This document shows, piece after piece, positions 6,881 to 14,480 of a stretch of DNA of 64,000 nt. Location: contig OY762280.1 of the NCBI GenBank assembly GCA_963665525.1, forward strand, positions 620,001-684,000, given 5' to 3'. Position 1 is the first letter of the stretch, and every line of letters begins with the position of its first letter. Source of the stretch: UBA12077 sp963665525 (GTDB lineage Bacteria > Bacteroidota > Bacteroidia > Bacteroidales > UBA12077). Made by a program: the position numbers and the translations under genes. Under the pieces are notes generated by a model. The model saw only the letters and a program-made list of their open reading frames with translations. It searched no databases and was not told where the DNA came from.

Positions 6881-8572
6881 TTAATATCCCGCAGCTTGTC
6901 CATCTTTTCGTGATTCCGAAGCTCCATAGTAAACACCGTTTTCAGCATCATACATAATGGCTTGGTAACCACCATACCCACCAACATCAAATATAATTTG
7001 ATGTCCCATTTTTGATAATTCACGAATAACCTCATAATCAATGCCAGATTCAAGATGAAGTGTTCCACCATCTGTCATTATTTTTCCTGTTGGTTGGGAG
7101 CTGCCGCCATGTCTTATTCTTGGAGCATCGCCTGCTTCTTGTAAATTCATTCCAAAATCAATCATATTAACCACAATTTGAGCATGTCCTTGAGGTTGCA
7201 TCGATCCACCCATAACTCCAAAACTCATATATGGTTTTCCATCTTTTGTAATAAAAGCAGGAATGATAGTGTGAAATGGTCTTTTCCCCGGTTCAAATTT
7301 ATTCATGTGGTTTTCGTCTAAACTAAATAGTTCACCACGATCTTGTAATATAAAACCTAATCCTTTAGGAGTCATTCCTGAACCCATCCCACGGTAATTA
7401 CTCTGTATTAATGAAACCATATTACCCCATTGATCAGCAACAGTCATATAAATAGTATTTCCTTGCTCTAACTCTCCTGTAGGATAATGAGTTGCTGCCT
7501 TATTTGGATTAAGCAGTTTTCTTCTTTCATTGGCATATTTTTTAGAAATTAATTCTTGAACAGGAATATTATTAAAGTCCATGTCAGAATAATATTTTGC
7601 ACGATCTTCAAATGCTATTTTTTTTGCTTCTGTAAAGGTGTGAATGTATTCTGTACTTCCAAATCCCATAGAAGTAATATCAAAGCCCTCAAGAATGTTT
7701 AGTATTTGTAATGCTGCTGTTCCCTGCCCATTAGGAGGTAACTCCCAAACATCATATCCGCGATAGTTTGTTGAGATGGGTTCAACCCATTCCGATTTAT
7801 GGCTTGCTAAATCTTCATAACTTAAAAAACCACCTTGTTCTTTTATGTAACGATCAATTTCTTTGGCAATATCACCTTTGTAGAATTCATCACGACCACC
7901 TTCTGCAATTTTTTCAAGGGTATTAGCTAAATAAGGATTTTTAAATATTTCCCCTTTTTTAGGAGCTTCTCCATTGATGGTAAAGGTTTCTGAAAAGTTA
8001 GGATATTTACTTAATCTGGGAACACTTAAATTCCAGTAATAAGCAATTAATTCACTAACAGGAAAACCTTCACGAGCATACGTAATGGCAGGACTTAAAA
8101 TATCTTTCATATCCATTGTTCCAAACTTTTGATGCATTTCGAACCATCCGTCTACACATCCGGGAACAGATACAGGAAGTGGTCCATATGCCGGAATTTT
8201 ATCATATCCGTTTTTCTTAAAATATTCGAGTGTTAATGATTTTGGAGAACGTCCACTGGCATTTAAACCATATAGTTTTTGAGTTTTTGCATCCCAAATA
8301 ATAGCAAATAAATCTCCTCCCATTCCGTTTCCGGTAGGTTCCATTAAACCAAGGGTAGCATTGGCTGCAATAGCAGCATCAATTGCATTTCCTCCGGCTT
8401 TTAATATATCTAATGCAACTTGAGTGGCCAGTGGTTGACTTGTAGCTGCCATTCCGTGTTTAGCAATGACTTCAGATCGGGTTGCAAATGTTTTTCCGGT
8501 TATTCGATCTTGTGCGCACATCGTGTGAAAGTTTATAGTAAAAATTAAAATGAAGAAAAGAACTTTTTTCAT
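6881..8572 (-). CDS. ggt: Gamma-glutamyltransferase (Ntn hydrolase), exported
   Basis: Periplasmic enzyme that hydrolyses or transfers the gamma-glutamyl group of glutathione and related peptides. It is made as a proenzyme that cuts itself into two subunits at a Thr nucleophile. The 563-residue length is normal. The signal peptide is MKKVLFFILIFTINFHTMCAQ. The N-terminal subunit carries GNGMGGD. The cleavage site is N-T-I-Y-M-T-V, nucleophile T373, followed by DQWGNMVSLIQSNYRGMGSG. GVMGGSMQPQGHAQ and the C-terminal GGYGG are also conserved. The residue after the nucleophile is Ile rather than the second Thr or His of many homologues, which occurs in bacterial relatives. It stands alone and is flanked by a terminator. 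Confidence 0.93.
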   Translation of the reverse strand: MKKVLFFILIFTINFHTMCAQDRITGKTFATRSEVIAKHGMAATSQPLATQVALDILKAGGNAIDAAIAANATLGLMEPTGNGMGGDLFAIIWDAKTQKLYGLNASGRSPKSLTLEYFKKNGYDKIPAYGPLPVSVPGCVDGWFEMHQKFGTMDMKDILSPAITYAREGFPVSELIAYYWNLSVPRLSKYPNFSETFTINGEAPKKGEIFKNPYLANTLEKIAEGGRDEFYKGDIAKEIDRYIKEQGGFLSYEDLASHKSEWVEPISTNYRGYDVWELPPNGQGTAALQILNILEGFDITSMGFGSTEYIHTFTEAKKIAFEDRAKYYSDMDFNNIPVQELISKKYANERRKLLNPNKAATHYPTGELEQGNTIYMTVADQWGNMVSLIQSNYRGMGSGMTPKGLGFILQDRGELFSLDENHMNKFEPGKRPFHTIIPAFITKDGKPYMSFGVMGGSMQPQGHAQIVVNMIDFGMNLQEAGDAPRIRHGGSSQPTGKIMTDGGTLHLESGIDYEVIRELSKMGHQIIFDVGGYGGYQAIMYDAENGVYYGASESRKDGQAAGY

Positions 8573-8658
8573 ATGATTTGGATTTAGGATTTATACTAGG
8601 ACATGGAATTATGTTTAAAGTTTAACAAACTATTCAAATACATGTTGTTTAAGACAAT

Positions 8659-10215
8659 TTAGACATTATTGCTAATCTTTATTTTTACTTTTTCCTGAAT
8701 AATTTCCTGTATATCTCGGTTTTCAATTTTGCTTTCCAAATACGAGATAATATCAAAATAGATAAAAGGACGACGTTCATAGAATTTCTCATTCAAAGGA
8801 ATTAATTGTTCTCTAAGATCTTTGAATGCATCTATCAGTTGATCTCTTGTGATAGAACTTAGTTTTCTTAAAAACTTCATAATAATCTTCTGAAAAAGAT
8901 GAAGATCATTTTTCTTAATTAAGAATCGGTATGTTGAACGAATATAATAATCCACTAAATCAATATTTCCTAACTCATAATGACTTATTAGGTTTAAGAT
9001 ACGAGCAAAGCTGTGGATGTCGGACCTCAAATCAACATCTTTCATGCTAATAATCTTATTCAACCAGAATACAACTTGTTGGTAGTTACTATTACCAAAA
9101 TACATACAAGCAAACTTGTAATAGAAGATTATAATGTAATGAGTGTCGAGTAAATGTTCGTACTTTTCGAGGCTTTCGGCAATATCGGGAATAATTTCCG
9201 AGCCTTCAGAAAATTCACCCAACATAAAATACCTGTTTATTCTGTGTGTTGAAGAGTATTTAAATAGAAGTAAACGAATGTTTTCAGTTAATTTTAAATC
9301 AGCATTCTCCGTTAAAGTATCTAGTTTGTGAACTGTTAGTTTAAATTCGTCATACTTATGTAATTTCGATTGTGATACCAATAAATTATTAATAGCACGA
9401 ATATATATTTCAATTTTAGGTATAATTAAATCCGCATTGGAATCAAATAAATGAACCCATTTTTTAGCATATTCATAGCCACGTTCGAAATCCTGGATAA
9501 AGAAATAGTATCCAACAAATGAATTATATAAATACATTTTTTCTTCGAACGAAAGTTTGTCTTCTTGAAAAACAGGTAGAGTAGAGTATAAGAAGCTATT
9601 AACCAACTCGAAATCTTTATGGTTTCTTAAAAAACCAATTTTTAAATAAAAGGAATAAAGTTTAATGGTAAGATTCGAGAAGGTATTAATATTATTAATC
9701 TTATCATTAATATGATCCGAGGCTTTAATAAGCTTACTTACTTTATCTTCAATGTTTGTTCTGATATATTTCGTAACCAGTCTTTTTTCGAACTCAGTTA
9801 TTTCAAGCAATAGCACATTTTTATCACATTTTTCAGCCATGTTTTTGGCTTTGTCAAGCATTTTTACGCACTGGTCGTAAAGGCATTTGTTGTACAGGAT
9901 AGTTGAATGATCAATAAGCTCACGAATTTTAAGATCAATATCTTCATCTGAGTTTAGACTTCTAAGATTTTGAAGTATGTGCCTATATAAATGTGCTTTA
10001 AGGTTTGATAACTGTTGACTTTTAATGGATTGCTCTTTTTTCAGAATTTTTACTTCATCATAATCTTTTTGCTTATCAATTAAATCAAAAAGTTTAAGAA
10101 ACTTGGCATCAACACCTGCAGATTGCTGTGTTGCATGCAATTTAAAATATCTTTTTTCAGCTTTCGTGAGCGATTTTATCAATTGAAATAGAGGGTCTGT
10201 ATTTTTGTTGGGCAT
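8659..10215 (-). CDS. Helical-repeat protein of unknown function
   Basis: A 518-residue, highly charged, almost wholly alpha-helical protein with no signal peptide or membrane span, so it is probably cytoplasmic. The opening LIKSLTKAEKRYFKLHA block and the long run of 30-40-residue helical pairs recall TPR-type scaffolds, but the repeats are too degenerate to count. I do not recognise a catalytic motif. The gene is monocistronic: it lies 86 bases from ggt and about 210 bases from the divergent LeuD-like gene. Proteins with this opening seem to be conserved in Bacteroidota (from memory, not checked). The function is unknown. Confidence 0.7.
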   Translation of the reverse strand: MPNKNTDPLFQLIKSLTKAEKRYFKLHATQQSAGVDAKFLKLFDLIDKQKDYDEVKILKKEQSIKSQQLSNLKAHLYRHILQNLRSLNSDEDIDLKIRELIDHSTILYNKCLYDQCVKMLDKAKNMAEKCDKNVLLLEITEFEKRLVTKYIRTNIEDKVSKLIKASDHINDKINNINTFSNLTIKLYSFYLKIGFLRNHKDFELVNSFLYSTLPVFQEDKLSFEEKMYLYNSFVGYYFFIQDFERGYEYAKKWVHLFDSNADLIIPKIEIYIRAINNLLVSQSKLHKYDEFKLTVHKLDTLTENADLKLTENIRLLLFKYSSTHRINRYFMLGEFSEGSEIIPDIAESLEKYEHLLDTHYIIIFYYKFACMYFGNSNYQQVVFWLNKIISMKDVDLRSDIHSFARILNLISHYELGNIDLVDYYIRSTYRFLIKKNDLHLFQKIIMKFLRKLSSITRDQLIDAFKDLREQLIPLNEKFYERRPFIYFDIISYLESKIENRDIQEIIQEKVKIKISNNV

Positions 10216-10424
10216 TGTACTTTATCTTTTTTGTATTAATGGTGTTATATTTTGTTTATCAGATGTTTATTACAGAATAAAGCTTTTTAGATTTTGTTAT
10301 AGACATCGTAATTAAGAAAAATATTTGTTTTAGTACTTAGGTAACAAAAAATATTTTTGGTTGAGTTTTTTAAGGATGCAGAAACAAATGTAACGAAAAA
10401 TTCTAAAAATCAAATTTAGTAACT

Positions 10425-10961
10425 ATGAATATCTCAAAGCCTTCTACATTAACATCTGGAGTGATTGCTATTGCTAAGGATGTAAAGAATAATAATCCGG
10501 AATCATTGGATATTAAAATTGAAAAAGCAGGTTCTGAACACAAAGAAAAAATTCTTGTTGCCGATGTTGAAAGTGATAAGATTTCGAATTACGATGAGAT
10601 AGTAAAGTCTATTTATAACTTAGGGTTTGGTATTGTAATTTCGGATGAATTTTCTAAAATCTTTAGTGCTAAAGCTCTTGATTATGGAATTTTAACTGTC
10701 GAAGTTTCAAGGCAATTCTTAGAGAAGATCATGTATGTGATCAAAAAAGAGGAGCTCAATTTGTTTATCGACCTAAAAGGACAAGAGCTTATGATTGTTA
10801 ATACGGGCGAAAAGGAATTTTTTGAACTGAGCGACTATCATAAAGATAGTTTTGAGGGAGGAAATGACGATGCAGATAATTTATACGATATATGGGAAGA
10901 TATAGGAAGTATGTGTCAGACTGAACAATTGTTAGAATATGTAGAAGGATATACTTATTAA
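10425..10961 (+). CDS. Orphan LeuD/aconitase-swivel-like protein
   Basis: A 178-residue soluble protein that reads like the C-terminal two thirds of the small subunit of 3-isopropylmalate dehydratase (LeuD). ILVADVE at about residues 45-51 matches the first swivel strand, GIVISDEFSKIFSAKAL the VIAPSFADIF block, and YGILTVEVS the LLPVKLS block. LFIDLKGQEL and the GEKEF strand follow in the LeuD order. The GSSREHA loop that contacts substrate in LeuD is missing, so dehydratase activity is unlikely. No leuC, leuA or leuB lies nearby. The C-terminus (about residues 140-178) is acidic and unrelated. The relationship is my reading of the motif order; the function is unknown. Confidence 0.55.
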   Translation: MNISKPSTLTSGVIAIAKDVKNNNPESLDIKIEKAGSEHKEKILVADVESDKISNYDEIVKSIYNLGFGIVISDEFSKIFSAKALDYGILTVEVSRQFLEKIMYVIKKEELNLFIDLKGQELMIVNTGEKEFFELSDYHKDSFEGGNDDADNLYDIWEDIGSMCQTEQLLEYVEGYTY

Positions 10962-10999
10962 TAACTTTTTGATTTTCACTATTGTAGTTTTTTGTAAGC

Positions 11000-11035
11000 A
11001 AAAGGGGTCAGCACTATAATGTGCTGGCTCTTTTT
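11000..11035 (+). terminator. Rho-independent terminator after the LeuD-like gene
   Basis: GTCAGCAC pairs with GTGCTGGC around TATAAT, extended by a G/A-rich left arm against a C/T-rich right arm, and is followed by TTTTTCTTTT. It lies between the convergent genes ending at 10961 and 11039. Confidence 0.75.
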
Positions 11036-11038
11036 CTT

Positions 11039-11644
11039 TTAAAATGAAAGAACAAGCGAGAGTTGAGGAATCTGAGTTCTCTGATCGAGTTTTATATCAA
11101 ATTTAAAACTGGTGTTCTTTAAAATTCCTTGATTATAATCATGTAACGATCTGTATAAAAATGTTTTTGATAATACATGATATGTTAATGTTCCAGTAAA
11201 AAAGATAATAATAGATGCAGTTAAATATCCCCCTTGATCTTCATTTTCGAGACTATTATCAATAGATGATACTCCTGTGCTTTCAGAACTTCCATCATCC
11301 ATAAAATGCTTATAAGCTAGTAATGGCGAAATAACCCACATTTGAACTATACCAGCCAAACGAGTATACTTATATAAATTGATATTCTGAGTAGCAATAG
11401 AATCACTTACTAAGTAGGGTTTTAAGTTTCCTCCAAGCATTCCTACTTTCTTCCAATTGGTTCCTTGATTAGTCGAAAATTCTTGTTTTACAAGGAAAAA
11501 TGGAGTTAAAGTAATCCACTTAGTATTATTACGATAATAAATAGAGTCAATTGATTTTTCCTTAATAGTAACAGGAATTTGCGAATAGGCTTGATAACAC
11601 AAGCATCCTAATATGATAAATAAAGCAAGCTTTCTTAGCATCAC
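11039..11644 (-). CDS. Exported protein of unknown function
   Basis: A 201-residue protein with a signal peptide (MMLRKLALFIILGCLCYQAYSQ) and two later hydrophobic stretches, near residues 88-110 (AGIVQMWVISPLLAYKHF) and 138-160 (GYLTASIIIFFTGTLTYHVL), so it is envelope-associated. The C-terminus ends in an amphipathic strand finishing LSLVLSF, a hydrophobic end like those of outer-membrane proteins. I do not recognise the family. The gene is divergent from the beta-barrel protein at 11844 (199-base gap) and convergent with the LeuD-like gene across a terminator. Confidence 0.6.
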   Translation of the reverse strand: MMLRKLALFIILGCLCYQAYSQIPVTIKEKSIDSIYYRNNTKWITLTPFFLVKQEFSTNQGTNWKKVGMLGGNLKPYLVSDSIATQNINLYKYTRLAGIVQMWVISPLLAYKHFMDDGSSESTGVSSIDNSLENEDQGGYLTASIIIFFTGTLTYHVLSKTFLYRSLHDYNQGILKNTSFKFDIKLDQRTQIPQLSLVLSF

Positions 11645-11843
11645 AGAATTATAATTAAACAGTACCTAAAGGTAAAAAAAGCTTTTATAATGAACTAGGA
11701 TTTATTCTAGCTTTTAAACAATGACGAAAAATGAATTCAAATATTATATATCCAGAATAATTTATTTTGATTTATAGTACAATAAACTTGTAGCTTTATT
11801 AAAAAATATTAAATTCATACTGCGAAAATGATTATTTTGGAAA

Positions 11844-13013
11844 ATGAAAAAAAATGTACTGTCACTAGCTCTTATTCTATTCTTATTTTTTACAACTACT
11901 TATGCCCAAGACGATAATCCAGTAATTAAGGAATATAAAGAAGGATGGGATGCCGAAAAAGGATATATCATTACGCAAAACGATGAGTATAAACAAGGGT
12001 ATTTGTTAATTAATAAGGATATTAATAATTCAGAATATGTTGACTTTTTAAGCTATATCAAAGCTCAGCCAGAAAGATTTACCATTGAAAATATTAAAGA
12101 ATATGGTTATAATGAAATTGTATATGTAACAATTCCTTATAAAGGAGGAATCGTTTTTATGCGACGCATGAATACCAAAGAGCCCTATGTATATTATTAT
12201 AAATCGAAAGATGTAAGAGAGTTTTATATTATAAAAGAGAAAGAGTTGGTTTTATTACCCTCAGAAAAAACAGCTTTACGAGATTTCTTAAAAACAGAAT
12301 TGTCGAATTGTGAAATAAGTAGTAAAAATGCAGCATTAGCCATATATAATAAACAAAGGTTAACATATATCTTTGAAAGACATTCAACTTGCGATCAGGA
12401 TAGGATTCCATATTTTAATTATGGTATGTATTTAGGTTATGGCTTAAGTAATTTAAAGCTTGACCCTAACAGAGTGATTAGTTTTTATAATGCAAATAGT
12501 ACAATTCCTGGTTATGTTTCTATGGAAGTAGGAGATTTGAGTGGCCAGTTCGAGTCTGCATATTTTGGAGGTATATTTGCAGATATTCCACTAACCGTAT
12601 ATGGAGGAAAATTATCGGTTCATCCAGAGATTCAGTTTAAAAGGGCTGAATATAGTTACATGAAAAATACTTATGGAGAATTCGGTTTTGATATCAATTA
12701 TTATGCAACTAATATTTTAGTTAGATATAAGACTTTAAATCCTCAAAGAGCATTATTTTTTGACTTTGGATTTAACTATTTGATTATTGATGTTAATAAT
12801 CCATATTTTTTAAATACCAATACAAATGATAAATACATACTAAATCATGGTATGGAAAACGCTGCTTTTGGTTTAGTTGCAGGGGCTGGAATAAGTATTC
12901 CATTTTCTGTTCGTAATACTGTTGATATTAGCTTACGATATTCATACTTATACTCACAAAGCAAAATGCCAACTGTATCGAATTTCGATTTTTTGGTGGC
13001 TATTGGATTGTAA
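11844..13013 (+). CDS. Probable outer-membrane beta-barrel protein
   Basis: 389 residues with a signal peptide (MKKNVLSLALILFLFFTTTYA-Q). The first half (about 25-185) looks like a soluble domain that begins AEKGYIITQNDEYKQGYLL; similar openings are common in Bacteroidota envelope proteins. The second half (about 200-389) has alternating aromatic strands typical of a small beta-barrel (YFNYGMYLGYGLSNL, LFFDFGFNYLIIDV, SLRYSYLYSQ). It ends in a strand finishing LVAIGL. No substrate can be suggested. The transcript should end in the 18-bp hairpin at 13043, which is shared with the opposing sucB gene. Confidence 0.65.
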   Translation: MKKNVLSLALILFLFFTTTYAQDDNPVIKEYKEGWDAEKGYIITQNDEYKQGYLLINKDINNSEYVDFLSYIKAQPERFTIENIKEYGYNEIVYVTIPYKGGIVFMRRMNTKEPYVYYYKSKDVREFYIIKEKELVLLPSEKTALRDFLKTELSNCEISSKNAALAIYNKQRLTYIFERHSTCDQDRIPYFNYGMYLGYGLSNLKLDPNRVISFYNANSTIPGYVSMEVGDLSGQFESAYFGGIFADIPLTVYGGKLSVHPEIQFKRAEYSYMKNTYGEFGFDINYYATNILVRYKTLNPQRALFFDFGFNYLIIDVNNPYFLNTNTNDKYILNHGMENAAFGLVAGAGISIPFSVRNTVDISLRYSYLYSQSKMPTVSNFDFLVAIGL

Positions 13014-13042
13014 TATCAATTAATAATTGGATTAGAAATATT

Positions 13043-13083
13043 ATAAATAGTTAGGGTGTCTATCGGACACCCTAACTATTTAT
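13043..13083. terminator. 18-bp perfect hairpin between convergent genes, overlapping the sucB stop
   Basis: Arms 13043-13060 and 13066-13083 are exact complements around the loop TATCG. The stop codon of sucB lies inside the right arm. It probably terminates both the beta-barrel gene and the sucAB transcript. The arms end in A/T-rich bases rather than a long T-run. Confidence 0.65.
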
Positions 13084-14343
13084 GTTTAATAATTTTTCAT
13101 CTATATCTTTTTCTCCTAAAAGCATTTTATAAGGAGATTCCAGCAATGCTTTTACTTTTACTAAGAAACCAACAGAGTCTTTGCCATCAATAGTTCTGTG
13201 ATCGTACGATAAGGCAATATACATCATGGGGCGAATTTCAACTTTACCATTTACAGCAATTGGTCGTTCCTGAATATTATGCATCCCTAAAATACCCGAT
13301 TGTGGTGGATTCAAAATAGGCGTAGAGAGTAATGAGCCAAATACACCACCATTAGTAATAGTAAAAGTTCCACCGGTTAAATCATCTAAAGAAATTCTTC
13401 CTGCTCGACCTTTATCGGCTAATCGTTTGATTTCAATTTCAAGTTCAGCTAAATTCATGGCTTCTGCATTACAAACAACAGGTACCATTAATCCTTTGGG
13501 CGTTTGAACGGCAATTCCAACGTCAGAGTAAGAAGGATATATTATTTCATCACCATCAATCTGTGAATTTACTGCAGGAAAAGCTTTTAATGCAATAGTA
13601 ACTGCTTTTGTAAAGAATGACATAAACCCAAGTTTGGTTCCGTGTTTTTCCACAAATTGCTTTTGATATTTTTTTCGAAGTTCAAGAATAGCAGTCATGT
13701 CTACTTCATTAAATGTAGTAAGCATGGCTGTTTCATTTTTTACAGAAACGAGTCGTTCACTTAGTTTCTTTCGAAGCTGAGTCATTTTTTTACGTTCTAC
13801 TTCTCTTGAAGTTTCTTGCTTTATTTCTTCTTGAATACCTACTGATTGTTTCTGTGAAACTACTTGTTCAATCTCTGATTTCCCAATTCGTTTTAAACCA
13901 TGGATCACATCGTCGATATTTAGATTATTTTCCTGCATTAGTTTTTGAGCTACAGGAGAAACTTTTACTTTTTTATATTCTTCTGATTCTAATTTTGTTT
14001 CAGCTTTTGAAGATTCTTCTTTTATTGTTTCTTTCTCTTTTCGTTCTTGTTTTTCAGGAGAGCTTTCAGGTTCTTTAGTTCTTGGTTTATTTGATTCTTC
14101 CAATTTGGCATTTGTATCAATTTTACAAGCTACAGCACCTACTTCTATTGTTTCTCCTGCAGGAGCAATTATTTTAATTTTGCCACTTTCTTCAGCCATT
14201 AATGGTAATGTTGCTTTGTCTGATTCAATCTCGGCAATTTCCTGATCTTTTTCAACATAATCGCCATTCTCGACAAGCCAGTTCGATATTTCTACTTCTG
14301 TTATTGATTCTCCGGGGCTAGGTATTTTTATTTCGATCATCAT
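13072..14343 (-). CDS. sucB: 2-oxoglutarate dehydrogenase E2, dihydrolipoyl succinyltransferase
   Basis: Core subunit of the 2-oxoglutarate dehydrogenase complex, which moves the succinyl group from E1 to CoA in the TCA cycle. Of 423 residues, the lipoyl domain spans about 1-78, with lipoyl Lys43 in EIESDKATL. A charged linker rich in Glu and Lys follows (80-125), then the E3-binding domain (about 126-162). The acyltransferase domain carries the catalytic H382 and D386 in YDHRTIDG. There are two adjacent Met codons at the start. The gene follows sucA on the same strand after 137 bases; the E3 gene is not in the window. The 2-oxoacid assignment rests on the neighbouring sucA-type E1. Confidence 0.95.
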   Translation of the reverse strand: MMIEIKIPSPGESITEVEISNWLVENGDYVEKDQEIAEIESDKATLPLMAEESGKIKIIAPAGETIEVGAVACKIDTNAKLEESNKPRTKEPESSPEKQERKEKETIKEESSKAETKLESEEYKKVKVSPVAQKLMQENNLNIDDVIHGLKRIGKSEIEQVVSQKQSVGIQEEIKQETSREVERKKMTQLRKKLSERLVSVKNETAMLTTFNEVDMTAILELRKKYQKQFVEKHGTKLGFMSFFTKAVTIALKAFPAVNSQIDGDEIIYPSYSDVGIAVQTPKGLMVPVVCNAEAMNLAELEIEIKRLADKGRAGRISLDDLTGGTFTITNGGVFGSLLSTPILNPPQSGILGMHNIQERPIAVNGKVEIRPMMYIALSYDHRTIDGKDSVGFLVKVKALLESPYKMLLGEKDIDEKLLNINS

Positions 14344-14396
14344 GTTCTATTTGTAAACTAGGTTCCTAATTTTTATATTTTATACTCTAAATTAAC

Positions 14397-14476
14397 AGCT
14401 GTTAGCCATTAGTAATTAGCTTTTAGCTTCAAGCTGTAAAATAATTTTATAATTCTAAATTCATAATTCTACATTC
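14397..14476. repeat. AGCT-rich dispersed repeat and AATTC runs between sucA and sucB
   Basis: AGCTGTTAGCC (14397-14407) is followed by further TTAGC words and then by ATAATTCTAAATTCATAATTC-type near-tandem units. An 11-mer differing at one base (AGCTATTAGCC) occurs in the opposite orientation at 46647-46657, also between co-directional genes. These look like two copies of a short dispersed intergenic repeat. Confidence 0.35.
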
Positions 14477-14480
14477 GTAA

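Noticed and set aside
6856..7071. Small minus-strand frame overlapping the end of the ggt gene
   Set aside because: It lies in another frame of the ggt coding region, which is strongly supported.
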